Notes under the pieces: model-generated
The model's database searches: none
The model's input: the letters and a program-made list of their open reading frames with translations, nothing else
What the model was told of the DNA's origin: nothing
Made by a program: the position numbers and the translations under genes
In this document: in pieces, positions 46,655 through 57,862 of the stretch
Layout: every line of letters starts with the position of its first letter
How positions within the stretch are numbered: position 1 is the first letter of the stretch
Origin: Leucocoprinus leucothites
Taxonomy: Eukaryota > Basidiomycota > Agaricomycetes > Agaricales > Agaricaceae
Direction of reading: 5' to 3'
NCBI GenBank assembly: GCA_013368445.1
Contig: JAACJO010000009.1
Location: forward strand, 806,001 to 870,000
DNA: 64,000 bases

Positions 46655-49630
46655 CGAATCCTCTTCGCTGCCACTGCGTAGTTTTACGCATACAGTCCGA
46701 CCTACCCGCCCCAGAGTAGCTCTGGATAGCATTCACCGTCCCTGTATTACACTGTCTCTCGAGTATGTTCTTACATTCATCGAGGCGTTGTTTCAGGGAC
46801 ACCTGGTGTTCCTGTAGTCTAAACCGATCTGGAACGCAATTCCCTTCACTTCAGAAAACGATTTGATAGGGCATAATCCTCTGTTGCATGTATTTGCATC
46901 ATTGGAGATTTGGTCGTGGGTGAATTTTTTCACTCGTCACTGTCGGTGCTGCGTCTTCACGGACACAGTGCCATCGTGCGCGCTAATACCGTGCCATCGG
47001 GGTGGGTCTCACTCGGCATGCGAGAGGTTTTGGACTGGGCATTAAGCACGATGATGTTCATTGACTCGAGTCCTGCATGTGAAGTTACAGTACCTTGGGG
47101 AGATAATTGTCCCCGAGGGTAGCCTTGCATTTGCGCTATCTATTTTCTTTTTCCTATTTGCTCTTTCTTCCAAAGTTCAGACTCTAGGCTTCGCTTGATC
47201 GCTCTTCTCTGAATATCCTCAATTACACAATATCCGTGTCCGTCTCATCCAAGGATATGTTGAGCCGTTTCGATGCTGTTCGTTCATAGATATAATTTTT
47301 GTTCAGGTTAGCTTATGGTCAACCCTTATGAGGTGGTTACAAGTGGCTGATGATCGACGTTCATTAGCGGGTTTCCCCAGCTCATGAATGACTATCTCTT
47401 TGGCTTTGACCCCCAATTCCGAAATTCCTTAAGTTTTACTCTTCGTTCCTTCCCCTCTTCTCTGCTCTTCTCCTCACTTGTCGGACTTACCCGACACTAC
47501 ACACCTTGTCCTATATTTCGTCCCATGCTTGTCTTGTTGTTTACGGCTACAACCTCACTTTTTATATCTATTCAACTACCAAATGTTTATTCGTTGTTGC
47601 TGCATACTCCACGCTCGAGGTTTAACCACTTCATCGCTTCTGGGGAAACCCCGACGGGCGTTCAATTGGCCATACCCTAACAAAGTTTGACAAGTCACTC
47701 GGTGCCTTGAGGTTTGGTGACTTGAGTACTGTCATAGTGAGTAGCGTGGAAGAGCACTGTACAATTCCACCGACATTTGCGTTGTATATTCGTTCTTGTA
47801 GAAACAATTCTGGGTGACAAGGCATTCAACCCAAGGAGGTACCTTCACTTAGCATGTGAGGCTCTGGAATGGGCGAGTTTCACTCAATTGCTGTACACCC
47901 AAGTTTTCAATGTTCTTTCTTTCTGTACTACAGCCGGTTCAGTGTTAACCGTACGTGCCATCCTATGCGCTGCTCGTGCGTACTTCAACAGATGTAGACC
48001 CAGATCTCTTCACCGCCAGTAAATAATTGGATGAAATTCGCTTTGGCGACGTTTGTGTTCCTTGGGGCACGTTGCAGGCTACTTCGAAGTTTTGCGTTCG
48101 CCGTTCAGGCTACTGATCTGTTCCCGGTTAGATCACCCAGAGCACTTACTCCTCATTTGAGAGAGCAATGTATCCGGCTGTCGTGTTCTGGGCCACGACC
48201 CATGGTAGGGCACGGCGGGGAGCTCCCTGGTATATTAAATGGATATCACATTGAACTAGCGTTGTGCAGCTATTCCGAACCTTTCAGCGATTGCACGCTC
48301 GTACTGATATCAGTATTTCTACTCAACGTCTATGTTCTGGAGTGGTTCCGACCCTTACCATGCACGTGTTACTGTAGTATAATAATAGCAATTGAAAGAC
48401 TAAGTGGGATGATACACTACTTTAGGGCAGGTTTCTGTGAGGTCGTCATGCGAGGTCGCATCTGGTCTTGGATTTGACTTTTCTTTCCCCCACCATCAGA
48501 TCCATATCTTCCTCCAGAATTTCTACTTCAGTGGCTCTACTTGTCAAAAACACATCTTTTCACTGTTCCTTTTGGAGTATGTACCAAATCCTCTTCGCTG
48601 CCAGTGCACAGTTCTGTGCATTAAGTCTACTCGCCTCGCTGTCTACGGGGGAGCCCCGATAGGCACCGATTCGTTCATGTACTGCATTATCTTGGGCATG
48701 CCGTTGCATACTTCAAGGTTTTGCGTCATGGACACTCCTCCTGAGCCCAATTATCAAAGTTGGTTTTGGGCTCTCTTCCGCTTCCTGATGGTTCGGAAGG
48801 AATTTTATCCTCGGCCAGTCTGACTTGCCTTGGACTTATCTCAAGTGGTAGGCAATCTGCCATTTGACTCGGTGGTTTCCACTGCGGGAGCCATCTGAAT
48901 GAAGGGGGTTGGTTCACTTGGCATGCGAGAGGTTTTGGTATGATGACTTTTAATGTTCATACGGGGCGATCTTACCTTTGTTCACATTCATACATTCTGT
49001 GATTTAATCTTCCGCTCACGGGATGTAGACCCGGCTGAAGTTTACTTTTGTAATTGAGCTGCCAGTTGACCTGGACACCATTTGACCGTTTACCAGTCTT
49101 AGCGAGAGATGCATCATTCGTCATGAGACCTGAGCGAGTAGAAATGTTGAGAAGACCCTTCTCTTAGGTCTATCATGGATGACTAACTGATTATTGACTC
49201 TTATCAGATGATTATCGGCAGGACTCTCAAACACTTATAAGTGACGGTCCCACTCTTGAAGCTTGATAATGGACTTCCAACTCCTCACTCCCCATGAGAA
49301 CGGTACCTTTCCCCACCTGTTGGCGGGTCTGTGTGCTTCTCATTCCCCCAACTATCTCGTCAAATCCCCTTCGGTGCCAGTGCGCATTAGCGCATTTAGT
49401 TAGAGGACGCCCACATTCCGTTCCGCTCATGGTGCACCGTCTCGAGCTGGGATTTATGCCAGACATCGACCTGTGTGCCATTGGAACACGTACCGGGCGA
49501 AGCCCGGTGTCAGCACTAGCAGTGTTGACTACGTGACAATCACGTTTCTCCCTCTTGTCAGGGGGATCATCATCAGCAATTTGCTGAACACGGGCGTTTA
49601 ATCTTTACTGGGCACACGAGGGGTTTTGAC
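46655..49630. repeat. About four diverged copies of a 0.7-1 kb tandem unit
   Basis: Two sequence blocks recur in the same order. Block A (consensus AATCCTCTTCGCTGCCAGTG) is at 46657, 48587 and, more diverged, 49363; a weaker match with the sequence that follows it lies near 47590-47660. Block B (consensus GGCATGCGAGAGGTTTTGG) is at about 47014, 48919, diverged near 47850 (AGCATGTGAGGCTCTGG) and 49610 (GGCACACGAGGGGTTTTGA). A-to-B distances are about 355, 330 and 245 bases. Between A and B, copies 2 and 3 share a GGGG-N3-CCCC hairpin (47643, 48646). The copies are heavily diverged, so the array is old. Its nature is unknown (decayed mobile element, duplicated gene remnant or non-coding unit). 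Confidence 0.6.
49492..49508. repeat. Perfect 7-base stem inverted repeat
   Basis: ACCGGGC, loop GAA, GCCCGGT: a compact GC-rich hairpin in the fourth repeat copy, between blocks A and B. It may correspond to the GGGG/CCCC hairpins of copies 2 and 3. Confidence 0.6.
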
Positions 49631-50808
49631 CAGAGTTCACCAACCTCCTCCAGCTCCATCTATCTTTCGCTTTCCTATGAATTATGGTGACCTCATTCAA
49701 GATATGGGCTAGCTTCTCGAGGATTTGTAAGACTAAACTAGATGCTCTCGGTTCACTGACGGGGTACTTCCACTCGATGTGCAATAGCTCTCGAGAATCA
49801 CTGCAGTTAATGATAGTAGCCGGATCGTGCGTTGTACGAGCTAGGAGCTGAATGTCCGTCTCTCCGAAATTGACGTTGAACTTGAGTTTTGAGTCAAATA
49901 GAGGTTGTTACCGACATGATAACTCTCATACTCAGTAAGAGATCAGACCGGCCATGAGGTCGAGACTATTATAAGTCTTCTACAGTGATTTCTTCTCCGT
50001 GAACACGGCAACATGCGCTCGGCGCATATGCTTATGTTCAGAACCGCTCTGAAACATATTTAAACGCCCACGAGGGTTTCCCACCATACTCCCTTGCCGA
50101 TGTCTTCTTAAGTGCAATTTTCCAGGATTGATCCTGGGCTCACTGCCTCTGTGCTGTGCTGTGCTGACGTTATGGATTTCTTAGGCCTTGAGGCACGCAA
50201 GTAGTCCAGAGCCATCGTGACCACTTGTTTCTTTTGGGGCTTGTGTGGTCCGGGTTCCGTGACCCCAGGCCCTAGTTATTCCCCACTAGGGCGCATGGTG
50301 ACAAAAAACCTTTTATGGGAACATGAGGGAATCCAGGCAATGCGGCAGAGCGTTTGTAAAGATTCCAAGAAGTAGGATTATATACCTCAACAGCTCTTTA
50401 TATCTCTTCGGTGGGGCCGTTCCCTGCTTTTTTCCTTCCCCACCAACCCGTGACGCCGCTCCTACAGCTAGTATCGCTGTGGGGCCTACCAGCGTACAAA
50501 CCTCGTCATAAGTAAACTGGGATACTTTACATCACCTTCCATCACATTTCATATCCAGCGTTCTCATCGGCTCCACTTTTTTCGCTAATTGCTACCCGCC
50601 CACCTCTCTTCGTCTATTACTCTTCTTTTTCGACAAACACCAATCGACAGCTGAAGGTTATCACTTCGGAGGGGGCATATTAATCCCTCCTGGTGACCTA
50701 CAACGTGCTTAAGGCACTAGAAGCCCCTATCTCGCTCTGTAGTAGATCGTCGATCATTGCCACTACTACGACAACCGATCCAATTTGTACCCCCGGTCAA
50801 GGATAATA

Positions 50809-52551
50809 ATGTATCCCCCACCTCTATTAACGCTTATCATCACCTTGCTCGGTGTTTCCTCCTCTTCATCTGCTTCACCTGCCGGCCCTATATCGTCTTC
50901 GTCTTCCGCTCCTTCGCCCTTGAAGGACCTTCACAGCACCGACAATTACTTGCACCATGCAACGACGTCGCACTCCGCCAGTAGTGATGATATCGTCGTG
51001 ATCTCGAATAATGATCTCGAAGCCGGATGTAGCTTCTTGGCTCAAGGCAGAACGTACAATATCTGTCCGCTCGTGTACCCCAATAGGGTCGTCAAGGTTG
51101 ACTCCGCTCGGCATGGAGTATCGCTGAAAGGGAAAGGGAAGGAAAAGGCGAAGGAGGGGGAAATTAAGGTCTTCCTTGGCGGTGTCAAAGGCGCGAAGGC
51201 ATTAGGATCCGATTTAGTGAGTAGACGTTTGTTTGAGTTGCGTCTGGTGTTCTATGGATCGTTTCTTCGTCTGTGGAGTGCGACCGATTTTCTTGTGTCC
51301 CGCCAGGGCCTGGCCTCAACCATGACTGGTCAGACTGAGACTCGCAGGTGTACGAAGTGTTGTTTTAGTCAAGGGATGCGGATGTTGCGGCTGCTTTTCT
51401 TGTTTTGTTCGGGAGCTACAATCTTAGCAATTCATTCATAAACTCAGTGACGATGATGACGAACGACATACTGATTTCTTGTCCTCCAGTGTCCTGAAGG
51501 AGCGCAAACATGTTTCGTAGGTGAGCATGACAGCAGATTTCCCTGTGAGGCGAAGTGTTAATACCAGCTATCTCTGTCACAGAATGGGAAGGCTCACAAG
51601 TGAAGGTCATCTCTATCGGGCGAGAGGAGCACACGAAGGATTTAAGCCAGACGGTCCTCGTCAGAAACTTCAGAAATGAAGGTCGAGAGTTTCAGCTCTG
51701 GCTCAAATCCGATGTAGGGGACGTCCAAATTATCTTAACGTGCGGTGAGGACGAGGGTATAGAATACGAAAGCAGGTCGGAAGAGTTGCGTGTGCTGAGA
51801 TGGCGCACACCGCATGCATGTCCCATCGAGAGCACTGAACGGGTCATGATAGCCGAGGGAGAGGACGAAGGATCTGGGGAGGAGGAGGAAACCGAACTCA
51901 AAGAGGACGAATTGCCTGTAGGCCGTATTTCTCGAGGATGGCTAGGGTTTATGGTGCTCCTAATTGCGTAAGTGTCATTCAATGTCCTTGCATACGATCA
52001 ACTAACCCACTCTCACCTCCAGTACCACTCTAATAACTGCAACCATTCTGATATCTTCACGGCAAACACGTCATTATGTCTCCGCGCACCTACAATCCGC
52101 TGGTTATGCCATTCTTCCTCTCCTTTACAACCTCAAGCACATCACCCGCCCCGTAGTCAGAAATTTCCCGAACTTCAAAGTAGGAGAAAGCAGACTCGTA
52201 CGCTGGGCGCAGGAGGATATGACACTAGATGGGGACGAAGATGTTATGGTCAATGGATCAGCTGGAGGGCCTCATGGGTGGAGTGACTTGGAGGTAATGG
52301 ATGAATATATCCCTCTCAAGTCGAGCCCTGCGTCATATGCGAAGGGCAAGAGTGCTGGCCGTAGCCTCAATTCGCACATTGTAAGTGCGACTTGGAGCTA
52401 TTCGACGTATGGAAGTGTGCCGTTTGAGGGTTTGGATGTGGATGAGAGTGAGGTCGATATGCCCCCTAGGCCGGAAGGTGGAGTGAAGACGTTCGTTAGG
52501 TCTGCTTCGGAGGCAGCGTCAATGAAAGTCAAGGGTCTGTTGAGGCGATGA
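50809..52551 (+). CDS. ATG27: Autophagy-related protein 27, MRH-domain type I membrane protein
   Basis: Transmembrane protein that moves between Golgi, vacuole and the phagophore assembly site and aids Atg9 traffic in yeast. Exons: 50809-51216, 51490-51520, 51568-51967, 52023-52551; 455 residues. Signal peptide MYPPPLLTLIITLLGVSSSSSA; lumenal region with AGCSFLAQGRTYNICPLVYP, the Atg27 hallmark CPEGAQTCFV (encoded across the second intron), and the mannose-6-phosphate-receptor-like end LRWRTPHACPIE. The membrane segment GWLGFMVLLIA continues across intron 3 into TLITATILISS, then a cytosolic tail of about 160 residues with Tyr motifs (YAILPL, EYIPL). Start chosen at the first ATG giving a signal peptide. 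Intron 1 is 273 bases, five times the local norm, and could hide a further small exon. Confidence 0.82.
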
Positions 52552-53146
52552 AGTGTACAATTTAAAGTAAGGATATTATGTTAATTAGATAGAGCGTTTG
52601 TAAAGTACATACCTCCATTTGTGCATTCTGTATTGTTTTCTCCTCGCTTTTACTCTTTGAGATCGAATTTTGCGACACGATATACCAGCCATGACCTCCA
52701 GGAAAGGATGAAGAGAACTACGCGAATGGTGTCAAGCAGCCCGGTGCCAGTCGTGTTCAAGGCCACGTGCTGGAACGGCACAGGCGCGGGAACTTAAACA
52801 AGCGGGACTGATGCGCTCATGCCTAAATGTGGATACATGCGGGATTTTTAATGATCTCACCAAACTCTCCGCCGAACGATATACTTGCCTATCGGAAGCC
52901 AATCCGTTGGATTTGTCATTTCGAAGTAAGATAAAAATCAGGGCATATCTAAGTTAACCGACATGTGGTAAACAATGGCTCGGTGTACTCATTATCTGGG
53001 AAAGCTACTATCGCGTACTATACAAAAGCTAAAGTGTTGAACGTACTTGAGACTCGGCGGTACATTTCCGTTAAAATACTAATAATTGTCCGTCTGTACA
53101 TTCCTGCTCTTTAAATGCCATTCTCCAGCTACGGCGAGGACATTTC
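52552..53146. other. Intergenic, convergent
   Basis: About 600 bases between the 3' ends of ATG27 and the hypothetical nuclease-like gene. Nothing recognisable beyond likely 3' UTRs. Confidence 0.45.
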
Positions 53147-53969
53147 TCAAAAATGCTTCGTAGCAGCTGAGAAATACCTGTCTGTTATCGAGGGTTTCAT
53201 TCCTTCACTTCGAATGGTCGGCCTAGGAAGGTCAGGGACAAGGAAGTGGACGGTGGTGGGTTCCAAAGGGTACAGTCCGTGTCGCACGTGTCGCACAAGG
53301 TCATTAGAGATATGAAGTCGGTAAAAGGTAGGAGTAGTTCCAGACAGTATAATCCCCAGAATAGGCTATAGGTTACGGAGTAAGTCAATCGCAAGAGCGG
53401 CAATAACTGGGACTTACACCTGATGCAGTAACGTATTCCTCTCCTTCAATCGTTAACTGCCCATTGTTATGGTCAAATGCAGCAATAGCTGCTGCAACTA
53501 GATGTGGCAGAGGATCGCTTGGTTCTCGGGGATCATGTCGCCTATCCTCAAGGACGATCATGAGTATCTGGTTCGTCAAGCGGTCGACAAGACAGACGTC
53601 CGTCTTGGCAACTTTCCATTCCCCACAAATAAGAATGGGAATTTCCATCCGAGTGCGAGCAATTCGGTGTCGCTTGACGAAGCCAAGGCGCTTCAGAAGC
53701 TCCACGGCGAAGTCGTGAACAGCGGACACGGACAGACTGGGTCTCATTGCGAGGTCAAGGAGATGCATTAGCTCTGCATTTTTATCAGACGTCATCCCAT
53801 CTGCTTCTTGTACAGTTAGGATTTCGTCGTCAATGTTAGGCTGGATTGAAATGGGATGACCAGAAAAGAATGTGGTGACATCTTCCATGCGTAAATGGAT
53901 ATTGTAGGCCTCCAGGTCGTTCTCTGTCCATTCGATACCGGACTTTGGGGAACGTGGAAGGTCTGCCAT
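53147..53969 (-). CDS. Hypothetical protein with PD-(D/E)XK-like core
   Basis: Two exons, 53969-53418 and 53365-53147, separated by a 52-base intron; the second is needed for a complete family C terminus (SGTTPTFYRLHISNDLV, then YPLEPTTVHFLVPDLPRP). The start at 53969 (MADLPRSPKSGIEWTENDLE) is preferred; an ATG 42 bases upstream is in frame. The segment SAVHDFAVELLKRLGF, RTRMEIPILICGEWKVAKTDVCLVD and ILMIVLEDRRH has the spacing of a restriction-endonuclease-like fold (Asp in KTDV, then E-x-K). Here the last residue of that motif is Arg (LEDRRH) where I recall Lys (QEDKRH) in relatives, so activity is doubtful. The family is common in Agaricomycetes with no known role. It diverges from RAD17 by about 200 bases. 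Confidence 0.7.
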
Positions 53970-54176
53970 GGGTTGGTATGTAGTTAACGAGTGGCTCCAG
54001 TGGGGCTCCAACCTCGTCCAGCTTTCCCATCATGATTTCTTTGGTCAACTTGGAGTTCGTCGGTGTGGGGTTCTTAATTAGTGTCACGCGCATCCCTGTC
54101 ACAATGATCACTGGACCGACGCGACGCGTCTGAGGTTCGAATATTCGGATCCCACAACGCCCAATATACGAACACG

Positions 54177-56834
54177 ATGCCTCCAAAATCACAATCAAAT
54201 TCGCAGAAAAAAACACAGAAGACAAAACCGCGGTAGTTAAATTGGGCACGGCAAGTTCAAGCCAGCCAGTATCGTCTCAGAAACGGTTTAATCCCTTAAC
54301 GGCTGTATGTTTTCACAATTTCTCCACCTTCACTTCGAAATCTCAATCAAGGCCAAATTATTCAGTATAACTTGCAAGTCCCTTCTGCTGCGCCGACCCC
54401 GGTTCCTTCAGAACCGCCACTCAAAAAGCGCAAAGGGAAAGAGAAAGTTATTGAAATTTCTTCCGACGAAGAGGCCCCTGCAGATGACTTTCAACGTGGT
54501 ACATTTTCCGAGCTCTTCGTTCAAACATCGACTCATCAGCTACAGATGATAGACTATGGGTTGATATCTATGAACCCCTCACTGAAGTAAGTCCTCTGTC
54601 TCGTGTCATCACCCGAATTAACAGCAATTTGCCAGTGCAGGCCGACCTCGCTGTCCATGTGCGAAAGGTCGAGGACGTGCGCCGTTGGTTCTCAGAAGCA
54701 TTTGAGGGTGGGCCGTCTGGGAAGCTGCGCCGGTATAGGGTAAGATTTCCCTTGCACCTTCATATACGATACTTACTCTGGAGGGGGACAGAGAATATTG
54801 GCTTTGACAGGTCCTTCTGGAGTAGGAAAAACCGCTACAATCCGAGTTCTTGCTCGTGAAATGGGATTCGAAATACTCGAATGGCGGAACGCAGTAGGAG
54901 AGAGTTCATCCACGTTTAACATGAACTCTGACTCCCCTTACGAGTTTAACGAACGTTACGAGTCTACCTTTGCCAAATTCGAGGCATTCCTCAACAGGGC
55001 TACGAGCTGCCGGACCATTTTCTCTGAGGCACCTGCTGCCGACTCTACCTCATCATTACCGTCTACATCAACTCAACAAAAGTCGAGCCCCCCACCTGCC
55101 ACCTCGAAGCACGTCGTTTTACTCGAAGATCTACCCAATATTCTTCACGTTGGAACTCAAACTCAGTTCCACTCCGCAATTCGCTCGTTCATTGAGGCGA
55201 CTTCGCAGTCAGCTTCACCTGTACCTATTGTCATCATCATGAGCGACGCGACAATGCGAGGTGAAACGCGGGATGAGCTCTTGACAAGTGGAGGAGGTGC
55301 GGGCGGGTACGCATGGAGTCGAGAGAAGAATGATATATTGGACATTAGGACGGTCATACCCAGAGACCTCCTTACCGGACCTTATGTGACTCAAATTAGG
55401 TATGTGTACATCCCTTCCCCCTGTATTCACTGTAAATGATCTAACCTCGTCGTAGCTTCAATCCCATCGCACCAACACTTCTGAAGAAAGCTCTTACAGG
55501 ACTTATTGACCAGCATTTCAAGTCGAAATCATCCTCATCCTCTCACCGCTCTTCTACGGCACCTTCAAAAGAGATCATCGACACAGTCGTTGAATCTGCC
55601 AATGGAGATATTCGCAGTGCGATTATGGCACTTCAGTTCAGCTGTATACCAGGAAAGAAATCTTCCCGAGGGAAGAAGGGAAAACCTGGGTCATCAGCAC
55701 TTATGGAAGCTATCACGAGAAGGGAGTCGAGTCTCGCTCTCTTCCATCTGATGGGTAAAGTTATGTATAATAAACGTTCGTCGTCTTTTACTTTACGATG
55801 ACGATGTGGAGCTGACTTGAAGATACTTGTAGGTAAAGGTGACCCATCAAATACATCTGCAACGACTAAGGACATCAAGAAAGAAAAAGAGCTAGACGCG
55901 AAGCTGAAGGACCCACCAAAACTACCCGCGTACTTCCAAGAACACGAAAGAAGGGCCAGTCGTGTAGATGTCGACGTACGTGCTCCCTCCCGATGCTCGC
56001 ATTCTCGTTCTCAGGCTCACATCGTCATCGTAGTCCTTGTATGCCGACTCACCGATCGACTCGGGCTTATTCTCGCTCTATATACATCAGAATTACACTC
56101 AGTTCTGTAACGAGTTGGAAGAGTGCGACGGCGTGATTGACTGGCTTAGTTGGATTGATAGTAATGGCGGTGAAATGGTCAGTATTTGTACCCTTGTGAT
56201 CAGCCGACTCCTCACTGAAACTCAACTCATATACAGTGGTATCAAGCCAATCCACACCGCTTCCATCTCCTCACACTCGGAACTCTACATTCTCTGCCAT
56301 CGCCTGTACCAAGGCGATCTCAAAAAATCTTCAAACCAGAATATTTTGACAATCTTTCAAAGGAAAAGGATGCTTTGGAAGCCCTGAATGATACTCGCTA
56401 TTGGATGATGATGCATACAAGCCTTGACTCGACCGAGTCTCTGACTTCGGTACGTTTCTAATTTCCTACTTCTCTACACTCAGGGATACAAAAGAACTAA
56501 TTCTGTATACTTGTATGTGGACTAATAGGATACGTCAAGATGGAGCAAGCTGGAAGTGGCGTTAGAACTAGGAACGGTGCTAAAATTGAAGCAAGTCCAA
56601 CGAGCAGGGTCTGGGCTGGACAAACTACCTTCCTCGCATTCTCTATTCTCTAGACTGGTATTTACCACTGGAGATGGGCAAAAGGGACAACAAGTGGACG
56701 AAGATCTGGTTGGTGACGAGGATCAGCTACCGGCCGAAGAAGGGCTGGGCTTTGGGCTTGGAAAGAGAAAGAAAGACGAAGACGATGGTGCGACAGGTGG
56801 TTGGTTGGAGAGCGACGACATCGAAGAGTTCTAG
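54177..56834 (+). CDS. rad17: RAD17/Rad24-type checkpoint clamp loader
   Basis: AAA+ subunit that, with Rfc2-5, loads the 9-1-1 clamp on damaged DNA and starts the checkpoint. Motifs: acidic nuclear-type KKRKGKEKVIEISSDEEAP, LAVHVRKVEDVRRWFSEAF (typical segment before the ATPase core), Walker A LTGPSGVGKTATIRVL, Walker B HVVLLEDLPNI, a sensor-type IVIIMSDATMRGE, FNPIAPTLLKKAL, and the lid block VESANGDIRSAIMALQF. The C terminus is acidic and ends WLESDDIEEF. About ten introns. The proposed ATG at 54177 (MPPKSQSNSQKK) is followed by a run of seven A (54207-54213), after which the frame that continues into SSSQPVSSQKRFNPLTA is off by one; the 5' end is thus uncertain. The stop at 56832-56834 shares CTAG with the F-box gene. 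Confidence 0.88.
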
Positions 56835-57862
56835 TTAATCTGTTTGCTCTTCCTCTCAAGTCGATCACCAGTTTTCTGGTTTATAATGACTGGTAAGTGT
56901 ACCGAGCCGTTGGCAAGCTCGTCTAGTCTCTGACTGAATAGCCCTGTAGAATGATGTGAATATTCACGCTTGTTGGCCGAACATGAGTTAATACTCACCC
57001 CACCGCCAGCTGGTATCCCCTTCTTCGTCGAACTCGACTTCTAGCCGCTCTATAACACCTCCGTCAGCAGCTACAAAATGTGCCAATAACAATGCCTCTC
57101 GTGACTGCGAGATACCCTTCACCACGAGCTCCCTAACAGGCGGCCTAGAAACTTGAGGAAAGCATGTCAGCCAGATCAGAGTCCTCTGGACCGCATGCGG
57201 TCCGGTCAAGCTTAGCACCTCAAGTTGTTGGGGTGGCAGATGCGGTGAAAGTGTAAAAGCGTGAATGTGAGGTCGTGGAGACGAAGGGAAGTGATGGATG
57301 GGAAGGAGCGTAGGAAAAGGGTCAAATTGGAGAAGGATTCAAAGAGGAGGGATGAAATTGTCAGACTGGTTGGTGGGGCTACAGCAACTTTTGGTGTTGC
57401 GTACAATTTCGAGAATGCTTCAGCCAGCGCTAGCCGAACATGATCTCGTATCAAAACCGCTTTTTTATCTCCAAAGCTCGGCTCTTCACCACAAATTCGG
57501 ATAGATGTGGGACGTAAAGGTGTCACAACGCCTGCTATCAAATTCGAAGATACGGCGTCCCAGTAGTCACCCCGCCCACGTGGAATAATGAATATGATCT
57601 CTTTGACATATCCGAGGAACGTACATGTAGAAGAGATCAAGTTCTTGAAGGAAGAAAGATCTCTTCTGGTGCATTTGAGGCTGATGTGGGAGAATGCGAG
57701 AGACCGACTCGCGGGTAACCAGTCTCTGCAGACGAGACTACATGCGATCAAAGTGGCTCTGGTGTGTTTGTCGATTGGGTCGCGGACGGAAGAAGATGGC
57801 GGGGTGGATATGCAGCTCTGGATGATGATGTCGGTGAGCTCGGGTGGAATATATGAGACCAT
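56831..57862 (-). CDS. F-box protein
   Basis: Likely substrate receptor of an SCF ubiquitin ligase. Start at 57862 (MVSYIPPELTDIIIQ; an in-frame ATG at 57922 is upstream). The F-box itself is PPELTDIIIQSC...LIACSLVCRDWLPASRSLAFSHI, the variant usual in basidiomycetes, followed by leucine-rich strands such as LRSFPSITSLRLHDLTF. Exon 1 ends near 57220 (NNLR); an intron of about 74 bases restores the frame at PPVRELVVKGISQSREALLL; a last intron after SWRWG leads to LFSQRLDELANGSVHLPVII and ends KSKQIN, stop 56833-56831. The tail converges exactly on RAD17. The target is unknown. Confidence 0.75.
57188..57203. repeat. 16-base perfect palindrome
   Basis: GGACCGCATGCGGTCC, self-complementary over its full length, lies inside the predicted first intron of the F-box gene. 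Could form a stem in the pre-mRNA on either strand; no known factor is assigned. Confidence 0.6.

Larger units (their letters stand above)
45818..50808. other. Gene desert with decayed repeats, 5 kb
   Basis: No gene recognised. Several AT/CT-rich open frames (for example 48031-48477, 48437-48823 and 47384-47690 on plus) have no domain. They partly coincide with copies of the repeat described separately; the shared peptide PNPLRCQC in three of them follows from the repeated DNA, so it is not evidence of coding. Confidence 0.5.

Noticed and set aside
46480..49536. Conserved peptide PNPLRCQC in three small open frames
   Set aside because: The frames differ upstream and downstream and the similarity is just repeat block A read in one frame; not evidence of a gene family.
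54121..54160. GGTTCGAAT, resembling a tRNA B box
   Set aside because: No A box at the right distance and no cloverleaf stems around it; part of the RAD17 promoter.
57212..57260. Possible frameshift in the F-box gene (LTFT continuing as SPHLPPQQLEVLSLTG)
   Set aside because: A normal GT-AG intron of about 74 bases starting after NNLR restores the frame at PPVRELVVKG, so no lesion is needed.
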